From positions 97,218-161,217 of the forward strand of contig CAZGQO010000006.1 of the NCBI GenBank assembly GCA_964527925.1: a stretch of 64,000 nt of DNA, in the 5' to 3' direction. A program made the position numbers and the translations under genes. Below the pieces are notes generated by a model that was not told where the DNA came from, searched no databases, and worked only from the letters and a program-made list of their open reading frames with translations. The DNA comes from Ch128b sp964527925 (GTDB lineage Bacteria > Bacteroidota > Ignavibacteria > Ch128b). Position 1 is the stretch's first letter; each line of letters opens with the position of its first letter. This document shows, piece by piece, positions 17,980-27,331 of the stretch.

Positions 17980-20135
17980 ATTTTCTTTTTCCCAGCAAGT
18001 ATGATGACATTCTCACTAGAAGGAACATCTTTCAGTTCAAGTTCTGCCAATGAAAGAATTTGATTTTCACTAATTAAACCTGTTGTATCAATTATTTTTC
18101 CACCATGAACGACAAAGATATCTGGAAGCAAAGCACCTGCATCACCATAGGTTGTATGATTTTTTATGATTTCAGAAATCACTTCTTTGAAATTCTGTTT
18201 ACTTGTTTCACGAACAATTGCGTCGTTGTTCTGCAAACGAATTGTTCCTTCACGATCAATAATCCGGGCAAGAGTATGTTTTTCTTTCACCAGACCGAAA
18301 ATTCTTTTTGATATTTTCTCAACTGAAACTGCAACCATCCGATTTGTTCGACCTTTGATTTGACAGGTTGATGGATCAACTCTCATTGATTTTGCACAAA
18401 TTTCGATTAATTGATTTTCATCGAGTTCTTTTAGTCCAAGTTCTCGAGTACGCAATTCAGTCGAACCAAAAGCAGTTGCAATGACTTTTTTCTTTTGAGT
18501 ATCTATTTCAATAGTTGTTTCGATTGTATCGGGATTTGCTCCCATTTTTATAACTGATTCAATCGCCTGCTGACGAAGTTCAATTAAATCTGATTCTGCT
18601 GGATTTAAAATATTTTTTTCAACTGAATCCCTGATGATTCCAAGTGCAGCACCAATTGCAGAAATCACTTCACAATTTTCAGCAATTTTGAATTTCATTC
18701 CGAGATAATTTGCTGTAAAAGGAACAATTGCAGGTGCACCGCCACCTCCGCCAACAATTTCAATTAAATCTGGATCAAGCTTGTATTCACGAATCAATTG
18801 ATTTATAACTGGTTTAATTTTTTCTGCAGAAATGGTCAATATTTCTTCGGCGATTTTTTCTGGGGAGATTTTCAGTTTTTTACTTAACCAATCAAAAAGT
18901 CCCCGAACACTATTTTTGTTTGGTTCACTGTGACCAACTACATCAGTAAGTTCAAGAAGAGCAGAGGCATCCGTTGTTGTGATTGCAAATTCTGGTTTAG
19001 AATTGTTTTTATGTTTGATAGAAATGTAATCTGATAGATCGTGTTTGATTGGTTGAATTTGCTGCAGCTCATAATTGTCAAAGTCTTCAATGTCTGAAAA
19101 AGCAACATAAGAAAGATTAGCAATGTGAGCACTCCTTGGACCAACATCAACAATTTTATTATTGTGAAGTCTAACCATTGAACCGCCGGCAATACCAAGA
19201 GTGCGAACATCAAGCGTTCGGACGAACAAACGATTTCCACCAATTTGAGCACTTTTGATTTGCGGCTTTCCATTCTTAATTACTGAAATATCAGTTGAAG
19301 TTCCTCCTACTTCGATGAAAATTCCATCAGTAACTTTTGCATACATCAATGCGGCTGCAACACCAGCAGCAGGACCAGATAACATCGTAAGTATTGGTCT
19401 CCTTCTCATTTCATTGATATCCATAATTCCGCCGTCAGAACGCATAACCATTAATGTTGCTTTAATTCCGCTTTCTCGAATTGCTCGTTCAGTCATATTT
19501 GCGGTTTCCAGCATCTTTGGCATCATGCTGGCGTTAATGATCGCTGTGCGGGTTCGAATTCTCAAACCATAGAGTCTGGTTAATTGACTTGCCGAAGTTG
19601 CAAGCAAACCCTTTTTTGAAGCGATGTTAATAACAAACTCTTCATTTTCAGGATGATCAACTCCAAAAACTTCAGAAGCAACAATTACTTCAGCGCCTTC
19701 ATCAACCAGCTCATCAATTAATTTAGAAATCAATTCTTCAGATAATTTTTCATTAAAATCGATATAACGAAATCTTGTAGGCAGAAATTTTCCTGGTGCA
19801 AGTTGAATCTTGTTTTGATTAATATCTCGTTTTGCAATTTTCCCTTCCACACCTTTTCCCATTCCAATAATTCCAACCGTAGCTACATCTCCTTCAAGTA
19901 ATGCATTGGTTGCTTGAGTTGTTGAATGGGCAATTAAAATTATTTCATCAGGATTTATCTTATTTTCTTCAATCAACTTTAACATCGATTCAACTACACC
20001 ACGAGCAACTCCTTCCTTTGCTGTGTGAGTTGTAGGAACGCATGCTTTGCCTATGATTGAAAAATCAGAAATATCCACAGCAACAGCGTGAGTAAATGTT
20101 CCGCCAACATCAATTCCAATTTTTATTTTCTTCAT
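17976..20135 (-). CDS. Hydantoinase/oxoprolinase A (HyuA) family protein
   Basis: 719 aa ATP-using protein of the hydantoinase A/5-oxoprolinase/acetone-carboxylase-beta family. Phosphate-binding IGIDVGGTFTHAVA at the N-terminus, the family block AHSTTQATNALLEG (about 77-90), EVGGTSTDISVI (about 276-287) and GGGGGAPAIVPF (about 460) are all present. I take the ATG at 20135; the in-frame TTG at 20150 is less likely because the family starts right before KKIKIGIDVGG. No HyuB partner gene lies nearby. The family opens cyclic amides or activates ketones with ATP; the substrate here is unknown. First gene of the operon with the FAD-like, NanE-like and GH26-like genes. Confidence 0.88.
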   Translation of the reverse strand: MKKIKIGIDVGGTFTHAVAVDISDFSIIGKACVPTTHTAKEGVARGVVESMLKLIEENKINPDEIILIAHSTTQATNALLEGDVATVGIIGMGKGVEGKIAKRDINQNKIQLAPGKFLPTRFRYIDFNEKLSEELISKLIDELVDEGAEVIVASEVFGVDHPENEEFVINIASKKGLLATSASQLTRLYGLRIRTRTAIINASMMPKMLETANMTERAIRESGIKATLMVMRSDGGIMDINEMRRRPILTMLSGPAAGVAAALMYAKVTDGIFIEVGGTSTDISVIKNGKPQIKSAQIGGNRLFVRTLDVRTLGIAGGSMVRLHNNKIVDVGPRSAHIANLSYVAFSDIEDFDNYELQQIQPIKHDLSDYISIKHKNNSKPEFAITTTDASALLELTDVVGHSEPNKNSVRGLFDWLSKKLKISPEKIAEEILTISAEKIKPVINQLIREYKLDPDLIEIVGGGGGAPAIVPFTANYLGMKFKIAENCEVISAIGAALGIIRDSVEKNILNPAESDLIELRQQAIESVIKMGANPDTIETTIEIDTQKKKVIATAFGSTELRTRELGLKELDENQLIEICAKSMRVDPSTCQIKGRTNRMVAVSVEKISKRIFGLVKEKHTLARIIDREGTIRLQNNDAIVRETSKQNFKEVISEIIKNHTTYGDAGALLPDIFVVHGGKIIDTTGLISENQILSLAELELKDVPSSENVIILAGKKKI

Positions 20136-20509
20136 GGTTTTTATTGTCAACTTATGATTTCAGTATTCGAATTTGTTTTAATTTTAATTTGATGATTAAA
20201 ATACTTTCACAATTTAAACCTATTAGAAATTTGAGACAATCAACAACTATAAATCAACACAATATGAAAAATTAATCGGTTTGAATCACAAATTTAGTTC
20301 TGCTGAATGAAGTTTAAAATGATGCAAAAACAAACAATTAAATTCAATTTACATTACAGTGTTTGAGTTAGAGATTATTTTTAATTCTGGAAGGCAAGAA
20401 AAGAACATTTTGATGATTTGAGTGATTAACTCTTAAAAGATTATTTTCCATGTGTAGATTGTTTTGCATTTCTTCATTCATCATATTTGTATAAGTTCAA
20501 TAATCAAGA
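20136..20509. other. Divergent intergenic region between the HyuA operon and a GHL10 gene
   Basis: About 370 bases without a gene. For the plus-strand gene, TTG (20459-20461) followed after 20 nt by CATATTTG (20482-20489) is one mismatch from the Bacteroidota consensus. No convincing element was found for the minus strand; CAAATTTA near 20289 could be its -7 element but has no well-spaced partner. Confidence 0.4.
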
Positions 20510-22324
20510 ATGAATAAGCATATGAATAAGAGATACATTTTATTAATCGGTTTAACACTAACGGTTTTCTTATCACAAATCCTTGCTCAAGCAATTCCGC
20601 CCAAAAGAGAATTTCGTGCTGTCTGGATTGCAAGTGTATCTAATATCGATTGGCCATCGAGCAAGTATCTGACAACTTCACAACAGAGAAGTGAGTTCAT
20701 TTCATACCTGGATTATTTGAAATCGTGCGGCTTTAATGCAGTCCTTCTTCAGATTAGACCTTCCTGTGATGCATTTTATGCAAATGCAAGTGAACCGTGG
20801 TCGGAATGGTTAATGGGAACACAGGGTCAGGCACCAATTCCTTTTTATGATCCACTTCAATTTATGATTGATGAAACTCACAAACGAGGATTGGAATTTC
20901 ATGCCTGGTTTAATCCTTATAGATCACAACTAAGTGCTTCAAGTTCAATTCATCCATCACATATCACACAAACAAAACCAGAATGGAATTTAAGATTCAA
21001 TTCGCCATACAAAATGTTAGATCCGGGACTTCCGCAGGTTCGTGAGTATGTAACAGGAATTATTATGAATGTTGTTCGCAGATATGATATCGATGGAGTT
21101 CATTTTGATGATTATTTTTATCCTTATGAAGGAATTCAGAATCAGGATAGTGTTTCCTGGAGTTTGTATTCAGGTGGATTTACTGACAAAGGCGATTGGC
21201 GAAGAAATAATGTGAATATACTTGTACGAATGATTTATGACAGCTTAAAGGCAGTTAAACCCTATGTAAAATTTGGAATCAGTCCATTTGGCATCTGGAA
21301 AAACAGTGCAGCTGGAACAAGCGGATTTGAAGCATACTACGGAATTTATTGTGATGCTGTTGCCTGGCTTCAGGAAAGAAAAGTCGATTACATTATGCCC
21401 CAAATTTACTGGGCATTTGCCCGAACTGCTGCACCTTATGGAAATCTTGTCCCGTGGTGGTCTACTGTTTTGAATGGCAGACATTTATATGTGGGACATG
21501 GTGCTTATAACATGTCAAAAGCTGATCCATTCCCGATTGGCAGCTGGCCTGCAAGTGAATTAGGTGATCAAATTAGATTCAACAGACAATTTTCAAATGT
21601 TCATGGAAGTTGCTTTTTTAGTGCAAAACACATTAAAAATAATGTAAAAGGATTTGCTGATTCTTTAAGAACAAATCTTTACAAATATCCAGCCATTCCA
21701 CCACGAATGCCATGGATAGATTCAATTCCGCCTCTGCCGCCTGTGAATCTAACTGCTAATGGAAATGCTGTTAGTGTTGTATTAACATGGGAAAAACCAG
21801 ATACTGCAATCGATGGTGATAAACCAAAGTACTTTATTGTCTACAAAACAGTTGATTCTGATTCGATTGATATTAATGACCCAAGAAACATACTAAAAGT
21901 TTTACCAAACGATACAACTGTTTATTATGATGTCTTCCCGGTTCAATTCAATAGAAAATATACTTATGTTGTCACTTCAGTTGATAGAATGCATAATGAA
22001 AGTTTACCAGTTGCAAAAACGCAATTTATTTTAACAGAAGTATCAGACCTTGCTGAAGCATTTGACTATAATCTCTATCAAAACCATCCAAATCCTTTCA
22101 ATCCTATAACAACTATTGAATTCACATTAAAAGAAAAATCTTATACTGAACTAAAAGTATATGATGTTCTTGGCAGAGAAATTCAAACTCTCATTGCTTC
22201 AGAACTTGAAAGAGGAAAACACTCTGTTCAATTTGATGGAAGTAAAACACCGAGTGGAGTTTATTTTTACAGATTAATTTCTGGTAGTTTTATTGCAAGT
22301 AAAAAGATGGTTTTACAGAAATAA
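20510..22324 (+). CDS. Secreted GHL10 (DUF187) glycosidase with Fn3 and T9SS domains
   Basis: 604 aa; first of three GHL10 paralogues in this window. Signal peptide (ending ILAQA), GHL10 TIM barrel opening with REFRAVWIASVSNIDWPS and containing DIDGVHFDDYFYPYEG (carboxylates about residues 196-202), then a fibronectin-III-like domain (about 410-505), and a type IX sorting domain (YQNHPNPFNPITTIEF, ending KKMVLQK). GHL10 enzymes such as YngK are thought to act on cell-wall or related glycans. An alternative start 12 nt downstream (20522) is possible. Convergent with the next gene at a gap of only 8 nt. Confidence 0.9.
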   Translation: MNKHMNKRYILLIGLTLTVFLSQILAQAIPPKREFRAVWIASVSNIDWPSSKYLTTSQQRSEFISYLDYLKSCGFNAVLLQIRPSCDAFYANASEPWSEWLMGTQGQAPIPFYDPLQFMIDETHKRGLEFHAWFNPYRSQLSASSSIHPSHITQTKPEWNLRFNSPYKMLDPGLPQVREYVTGIIMNVVRRYDIDGVHFDDYFYPYEGIQNQDSVSWSLYSGGFTDKGDWRRNNVNILVRMIYDSLKAVKPYVKFGISPFGIWKNSAAGTSGFEAYYGIYCDAVAWLQERKVDYIMPQIYWAFARTAAPYGNLVPWWSTVLNGRHLYVGHGAYNMSKADPFPIGSWPASELGDQIRFNRQFSNVHGSCFFSAKHIKNNVKGFADSLRTNLYKYPAIPPRMPWIDSIPPLPPVNLTANGNAVSVVLTWEKPDTAIDGDKPKYFIVYKTVDSDSIDINDPRNILKVLPNDTTVYYDVFPVQFNRKYTYVVTSVDRMHNESLPVAKTQFILTEVSDLAEAFDYNLYQNHPNPFNPITTIEFTLKEKSYTELKVYDVLGREIQTLIASELERGKHSVQFDGSKTPSGVYFYRLISGSFIASKKMVLQK

Positions 22325-22332
22325 GAAATGAA

Positions 22333-22350
22333 TTAAAAGAATTCTTTTAA
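22333..22350. repeat. 18-bp perfect palindrome at a convergent gene junction
   Basis: TTAAAAGAATTCTTTTAA forms a perfect palindrome over the last codons of the minus-strand gene and just after the GHL10 stop. It could weakly terminate both genes, but there is no clean T tract and AT-rich palindromes arise by chance. Confidence 0.3.
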
Positions 22351-23040
22351 GTAGAATTCCAGTTCGTGGATAGTTCGTTCACCAAGAACAATCGTTACAA
22401 ATTCAGCAAAATTGTTCAGGACAATTAATGAATTAATACTTGCATCGTTTTGTGCAAGGGCAACTATTTTTCGTGAAACATGATAGTTCAACAAACGAAC
22501 ATCTTCATAAATTTGTTTGAGTTTATTCATCTCCCAATCAGGAGTTTCGCCTTTTGTTAATTTTATGTATTGAGCCAGAAGATAAAATGAAAGTGCTCTA
22601 ATTTCTGTTTCATCAACTGATGCAAAAGGCAGATGAAAATAAAGGAGCGGTTTTAGTTTTCCCATCACAGGGCAGCCAGATGTGACCATTAAAATTCCAA
22701 GCAAACTGCTAACACCTTCTTGCAATGAAGTATTCTTCTGATAATTTCGAGATGGAGTTTTAACAAACACATCAACTTTTTCATAAGAAATTTTATCCCC
22801 AAACTCATCAAGAATAATTTGAACATTCAAAGCCAATGGACAGTATTCATATTCTTTTTCGTTAAGGGGACAGTGGGGACACTTAAAATATTCCATTCTT
22901 GCCCAGTCAGGTTTTGTAACAGTAGGCGGTTCAAGCACAGAAAGAGTTTTTTTATCAACTACAATATCAATAAGCTTTTCTATCCCATCACCAAAAACAA
23001 ATTTATAGACAAATTTTATTTTATCCTTAGCCTTTTCCAT
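22333..23040 (-). CDS. Conserved Cys-containing protein of unknown function
   Basis: 235 aa, no signal peptide. A metal-site-like cluster C54-x2-C57-x9-C67 (KCPHCPLNEKEYEYCPLA) is followed by a TSGCPVMGKLKPL motif with Cys123 and by an all-alpha C-terminal half. I recall similar proteins as an uncharacterised domain family in several phyla but assign no function. The four cysteines could bind zinc or an iron-sulphur cluster. Convergent with the GHL10 gene; no operon partner on its strand. Confidence 0.7.
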   Translation of the reverse strand: MEKAKDKIKFVYKFVFGDGIEKLIDIVVDKKTLSVLEPPTVTKPDWARMEYFKCPHCPLNEKEYEYCPLALNVQIILDEFGDKISYEKVDVFVKTPSRNYQKNTSLQEGVSSLLGILMVTSGCPVMGKLKPLLYFHLPFASVDETEIRALSFYLLAQYIKLTKGETPDWEMNKLKQIYEDVRLLNYHVSRKIVALAQNDASINSLIVLNNFAEFVTIVLGERTIHELEFYLKEFF

Positions 23041-23304
23041 CGTTGTGATAATTTTTCATACTTAATTTAAGATTTTTTGATATCAGTTGAAATAACCAAA
23101 CTTAAAATTTAACCGAATCTTCTTAATTATTAATTTCAATACACCACAAAACGATACTTAAATAAATGTAAATCACCTATTTAACACAACAGATTAAATA
23201 AATTTTTAATTAAGAAAATGAGTTAAATTTGTAAAGAATGAACTTCAAAAAAATTAAAACAACAAATAAAATTTCAACAGGGGAAAAACAAGCGAGAGGA
23301 AAAA

Positions 23305-24696
23305 ATGGAATACCGAATTGAAACCGACAGCATGGGCGAAATGAAAGTGCCAGTTGATAAATATTATGGCGCTCAAACTGCCCGTTCTTTAATGAACTTC
23401 AAAATCGGTGGCGAAAAATTTCCACCAGAATTTATTAGAGCTCTGGCAATTGTTAAAAAAGCTGCTGCTTTAACAAATAAAGAACTCGGAGTTCTTGCAC
23501 CAGAAAAAGCAGATTTGATTGTCAAAGCAGCTGAGGAAGTAATAGAAGGAAAATTAAATGATCACTTCCCGCTCGTTATCTGGCAGACTGGCAGTGGTAC
23601 TCAAACCAATATGAATGTAAACGAAGTAATTGCCAATCGAGCTATCGAAATGGCTGGCGGAGTAATGGGAAGCAAAAAACCAATTCATCCCAATGATGAT
23701 GTCAACAAAGCACAATCAACTAATGATGCTTTCCCAACTGCAATGCATATCTCTGCTGTTGAAGAGACTCACAGAAGATTAATTCCAATGATTAAAAAAT
23801 TAAGAGATGCATTGCAGCAAAAATCAGAAGAATTTAAAGACATAATTAAAATTGGACGTACACATTTAATGGATGCAACTCCGCTTACACTCGGACAGGA
23901 ATTTTCTGGTTATGCTCAACAACTTACAAATGGACTTGAACGAATCGAAGCAGCTCTTCAACATCTTTATGAAATTCCATTGGGTGGAACTGCTGTCGGG
24001 ACCGGATTGAATACTCATCCTAAATATGCCGAGAAAGTCGCCGAGAAAATTGTTGAAATAACTGGCAAACCATTTAAAACAGCACGAAACAAATTTGAAG
24101 CAATGGCTGGCAAAGATGCTCTTGTAGAGTTTCATGGAGTTTTGAAAACACTCGCTGCATCATTAATTAAAATTGCAAACGATATTCGCTGGTTGGCTTC
24201 AGGTCCAAGATGCGGAATTGGTGAAATAAACATTCCAGAAAACGAACCGGGAAGCTCCATTATGCCAGGGAAAGTAAATCCAACACAATCCGAAGCAATG
24301 ACCATGGTCTGTGCTCAGGTTTTTGGCAACGATGTGACTGTCAACTTTGCTGGTGCAAGTGGTAATTTTGAATTGAATGTGTTCATGCCTGTAATAATTT
24401 TTAATGTCTTACAATCAATTCGATTACTTGCCGATGCATGCGAAAGCTTTACTGATAATTGTGTTGTTGGAATTACTCCAAATTATGAAAGAATTAAAAT
24501 GCATCTTGATAACTCATTGATGCTTGTGACTGCTCTTAATCCTGTTATTGGTTATGATAATGCTGCAAAAGTTGCCAAGAAGGCTCACAAAGAAAATAAG
24601 ACTTTGAAAGAAGCAGCTGTTGAACTTGGATTATTGACGCCTGAAAAATTTGATGAAGTGGTTAGACCAGAAAAAATGATTCATCCAAATTTATAA
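23305..24696 (+). CDS. fumC: Class II fumarate hydratase
   Basis: TCA-cycle enzyme interconverting fumarate and malate, without a metal cluster. Superfamily signature GSSIMPGKVNPTQSE (residues 316-330, catalytic Ser318) and GRTHLMDATPLTLGQE with His187 are intact. 463 aa, normal. GAGAGG lies before the ATG. A TAAATTTG at 23224-23231 fits a -7 promoter element about 70 nt upstream but no -33 match was found. A strong terminator follows, so it is probably monocistronic. Confidence 0.96.
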   Translation: MEYRIETDSMGEMKVPVDKYYGAQTARSLMNFKIGGEKFPPEFIRALAIVKKAAALTNKELGVLAPEKADLIVKAAEEVIEGKLNDHFPLVIWQTGSGTQTNMNVNEVIANRAIEMAGGVMGSKKPIHPNDDVNKAQSTNDAFPTAMHISAVEETHRRLIPMIKKLRDALQQKSEEFKDIIKIGRTHLMDATPLTLGQEFSGYAQQLTNGLERIEAALQHLYEIPLGGTAVGTGLNTHPKYAEKVAEKIVEITGKPFKTARNKFEAMAGKDALVEFHGVLKTLAASLIKIANDIRWLASGPRCGIGEINIPENEPGSSIMPGKVNPTQSEAMTMVCAQVFGNDVTVNFAGASGNFELNVFMPVIIFNVLQSIRLLADACESFTDNCVVGITPNYERIKMHLDNSLMLVTALNPVIGYDNAAKVAKKAHKENKTLKEAAVELGLLTPEKFDEVVRPEKMIHPNL

Positions 24697-24715
24697 TCTG
24701 TTACATAAAATCAGT

Positions 24716-24745
24716 AAAAGGCTATCGATCTTCGATAGCCTTTTT
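24716..24745 (+). terminator. Rho-independent terminator after fumC
   Basis: A 13-bp stem, AAAAGGCTATCGA with TCGATAGCCTTTT, around a 3-nt loop and followed by a T-rich tail. It is 20 nt after the fumC stop. Confidence 0.92.
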
Positions 24746-24842
24746 ATTTTTAAAATGTACAACTCAGTTTGAAACTGACCTTTTAATTTTTAAGAAAGAT
24801 TAAAAAAGCACTTAGTTCTAAAATCAGAAAATTTAAAAAAAT

Positions 24843-24868
24843 AAATCCGGCTACATGCCGGATTTTTT
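24843..24868 (-). terminator. Terminator of tRNA-Lys
   Basis: AAATCCGGC (24843-24851) pairs with GCCGGATTT (24857-24865) around a 5-nt loop. Read on the minus strand, it directly follows the tRNA gene and is followed by a T/A-rich tail. Confidence 0.8.
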
Positions 24869-24869
24869 G

Positions 24870-24942
24870 TGCACCCTGCGAGACTCGAACTCGCGACCCA
24901 CTGATTAAGAGTCAGTTGCTCTACCAACTGAGCTAAGGGTGC
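24870..24942 (-). tRNA. tRNA-Lys (anticodon CUU)
   Basis: All four arms fold: acceptor GCACCCT/AGGGTGC, D arm GCTC-AGTTGGTA-GAGC, anticodon arm ACTGA-CTCTTAA-TCAGT with CTT in the loop, T arm GCGAG-TTCGAGT-CTCGC. The discriminator base is A and the 3' CCA is not encoded. It reads AAG lysine codons. Confidence 0.96.
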
Positions 24943-25622
24943 GATGCAATTTAAAAAAATGGATAGTTAAAAAAAATTTATCTTAATCAGCACTTCACTG
25001 CAGAATTTCCACACATTACTCGAGAAATTCAGCACTTTAAAGTTGAATTCATGCACTTTAAATGCCTTTTTATAGCATTTTAATACCTGATTTATAGGAT
25101 TTGAGAAGAATAACCGCTTCCAAATTTCCATAACAAAAATTAAATCATGGCTTACCTTAAAAAATTTTTTCTGTCAATTGGCAAAATCTGGGAAGTGTTT
25201 AGTATATATAATTAAAAGATGAATGAATTTTTTGCATTTAATCAAAAAGTTAAGAAATATAATGAAATACCAATGTTAAAATGATGAATGGGAAAAAGAT
25301 AGAAATAAATTGTATTAGTTTTTGCTTATCAGCTTTTCAACAATAAAATGCAGCTTAATCAAAACATTTTTTGCTGATGATAATTAAATAGTTAGCGGAT
25401 AACCATATTTTACTATTATGCGTTTCGCAATAGCTTTAAGTTTTGATCTTACACTTCACTTAAAAGTTAAATCTAGCTGAAAAATTTTTTCAACTTAATT
25501 CTTTGATATTTCATAAAAGAGAAATTAACCAGTAAATGTATTATTGATAATCAAAACAAATTTGTATCTGCTATTTTCAAACTATATTTTCATTATACTT
25601 ATTAATTTATCAACCAGGCATC
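24943..25622. other. 680-base gene-free AT-rich region
   Basis: No coding frame or recognisable RNA was found. GCACTTTAAA occurs twice within about 30 bases near 25032-25065, too short to interpret. The tRNA-Lys promoter must lie at its left edge, but I cannot place it. Confidence 0.5.
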
Positions 25623-26693
25623 TCACCTATACGATGCTTCATTAATATCTTTGATTGATTTAAACGGTTTGGGCGGATTTAAATATTTTTCTAAGAACTT
25701 ATAAATTTTCAATCTAATTTCTTTTGCAGTTTTTGTGTCCATTCTATCAAATGAGTGTCCACCGGGTAAGTTCTGAAAAATTTCGTACTCAAATTTTTTA
25801 CCTTCAGCTTTCAACGCTCGAATTAAACTTTCAACTTCAAGAACATTAACATCTTCATCGTTCGTGTTGGTGTGAATTAAAAGAGGAGTTTTAAGTTTGT
25901 GAGCATTCCAGACTGGTGATCTTCTTTTGTATTCTTTTACATCTTCTTCTGCTGTTTTTCCAATATGATAATCAGCTGAAAATAATTTGCGGTATTCATC
26001 ATCTTTGTAACCCATTCGAGCAATTAAATCGCTTACGGGTACACCTGCAAAACATACTTTATAATCATCAGGATGATCAAAAACCGCCATCAAAGCAATT
26101 AATCCACCGTGACTCCAGCCTACAATTCCAACTCTATCTTTATCAACAAATTCATAATTTTCAATCATAAATTTTCTTGCCGCATCACAATCTTCTACTT
26201 CAAGTCCCCCGTAATCAATTGATTCGTAAAAAGATTTTCCATAACCAGTACTTCCACGATACTCTGGCGCAACAACTATGTATCCCTGAGCAATTAATTC
26301 CTTAACAATGTGAGTATGATATGTTGTGAAATTTGCATGTACTCCACCGTGAGGCAAAACTATTAATGGATACTTTTTAGTGTAATCAATCTTTTTGGGA
26401 ATAAAAAAATAGGACCAGAATTTAACTGGATTGCCTGCACCCTGAGCTGTTGGATTCTTCTCTTTCCATTTTGGTGGACCCGTCATGAATACTTTATCAA
26501 CAAAAGCATAATCTTTTAATCTTTCAAACCATAAAACATCATCAATTCTTTTTTCAAGTATATCGAGCCTATGTTCTAAATATTCGTTAAGTCTCTTTAG
26601 TTGATTTATCTCATCCTGACTGCTTTTATCTTGCGAAAAGGAAATGCCAGCGAGAAGTGAGAAAACCAAAATTAGTTGAAGAAATTTTTGCAT
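25623..26693 (-). CDS. Exported alpha/beta hydrolase of the prolyl-oligopeptidase (S9) type
   Basis: 356 aa with signal peptide (cleavage near residue 20, SFSQ), then a short coiled coil (about 25-52), and an S9-like catalytic domain: nucleophile Ser194 in GWSHGG, Asp near 279 in HTNTNDEDV, His313 in PGGHSF; oxyanion region LPHGG (113-117). There is no beta-propeller, so it is a compact periplasmic or secreted esterase/peptidase. The pattern VVAPEYRGSTGYGKSFYE is typical of S9 relatives. Upstream on the minus strand there is a GGAGG near 26700. Confidence 0.88.
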   Translation of the reverse strand: MQKFLQLILVFSLLAGISFSQDKSSQDEINQLKRLNEYLEHRLDILEKRIDDVLWFERLKDYAFVDKVFMTGPPKWKEKNPTAQGAGNPVKFWSYFFIPKKIDYTKKYPLIVLPHGGVHANFTTYHTHIVKELIAQGYIVVAPEYRGSTGYGKSFYESIDYGGLEVEDCDAARKFMIENYEFVDKDRVGIVGWSHGGLIALMAVFDHPDDYKVCFAGVPVSDLIARMGYKDDEYRKLFSADYHIGKTAEEDVKEYKRRSPVWNAHKLKTPLLIHTNTNDEDVNVLEVESLIRALKAEGKKFEYEIFQNLPGGHSFDRMDTKTAKEIRLKIYKFLEKYLNPPKPFKSIKDINEASYR

Positions 26694-26720
26694 TTTTGAC
26701 CTCCGTTTTTTTAGGAGTTT

Positions 26721-27230
26721 TTACCATTTATTGTAATGAACTCTTTCCGGTTTAAATCTATTCTCTGGTGATTTAATTTCGTCGGGATATCCAACAGCAA
26801 TCATTGAAATTGGAATAATATTCTCAGGTAAATTCAGTAGTTCTCTTAATGCTTTTATTCGTGGTTCACGAGGATAAATCCCCAGCCAGACAGCACCCAA
26901 TCCAGAATCATGAGCAACTAACAACATATTTTGTGTTGCTGCTGAACAATCTTGCACGATGTATTCAACTGTTATTTCTAAATTTTTATCTCCACAGATT
27001 AAAATTCCAAGCGGCGCTTCTTTAAGCATGTATGCATAAGGATGAACGACAGAAATTTTATCGAGCAAATTTCGTTCAGTGACAACTACAAAATGCCAGG
27101 GTTGTTTATTTCTTGCAGAAGGTGCCTGCATTCCAGCACGAAGAAGTTTTTCAATTAACTCGCTGGAAATTGGTGTAGATTTGAATTTGCGGATGCTTCT
27201 TCTTGTGAGAATTGCCTCCCAGAGTTCCAT
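26721..27230 (-). CDS. Nitroreductase-family flavoprotein
   Basis: FMN-dependent oxidoreductase of 169 aa. RRSIRKF (residues 10-16) binds FMN phosphate, and PSARNKQPWHFVVV (37-50) and GLGAVWLGIYP (about 109-119) are family hallmarks. Likely uses NAD(P)H to reduce nitro- or quinone-like compounds; the physiological substrate is unknown. It lies 27 nt upstream of the S9 hydrolase on the same strand, so they may be co-transcribed. Confidence 0.92.
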   Translation of the reverse strand: MELWEAILTRRSIRKFKSTPISSELIEKLLRAGMQAPSARNKQPWHFVVVTERNLLDKISVVHPYAYMLKEAPLGILICGDKNLEITVEYIVQDCSAATQNMLLVAHDSGLGAVWLGIYPREPRIKALRELLNLPENIIPISMIAVGYPDEIKSPENRFKPERVHYNKW

Positions 27231-27331
27231 TCATCCTCCAGTTTTTTACAAAATTAGAAACATTATAACTACATGGCTTAAGTAAAAGATATTTAAAAAT
27301 TCATTCACAAATGAAGAACTTAATGGAGCTT

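Noticed and set aside
18105..19572. Several plus-strand open frames of 65-105 codons inside the HyuA-like gene.
   Set aside because: They are antisense shadows of a strongly conserved gene.
24943..25622. Possible small RNA in the region after tRNA-Lys.
   Set aside because: No promoter-terminator pair or stable GC-containing fold could be seen.
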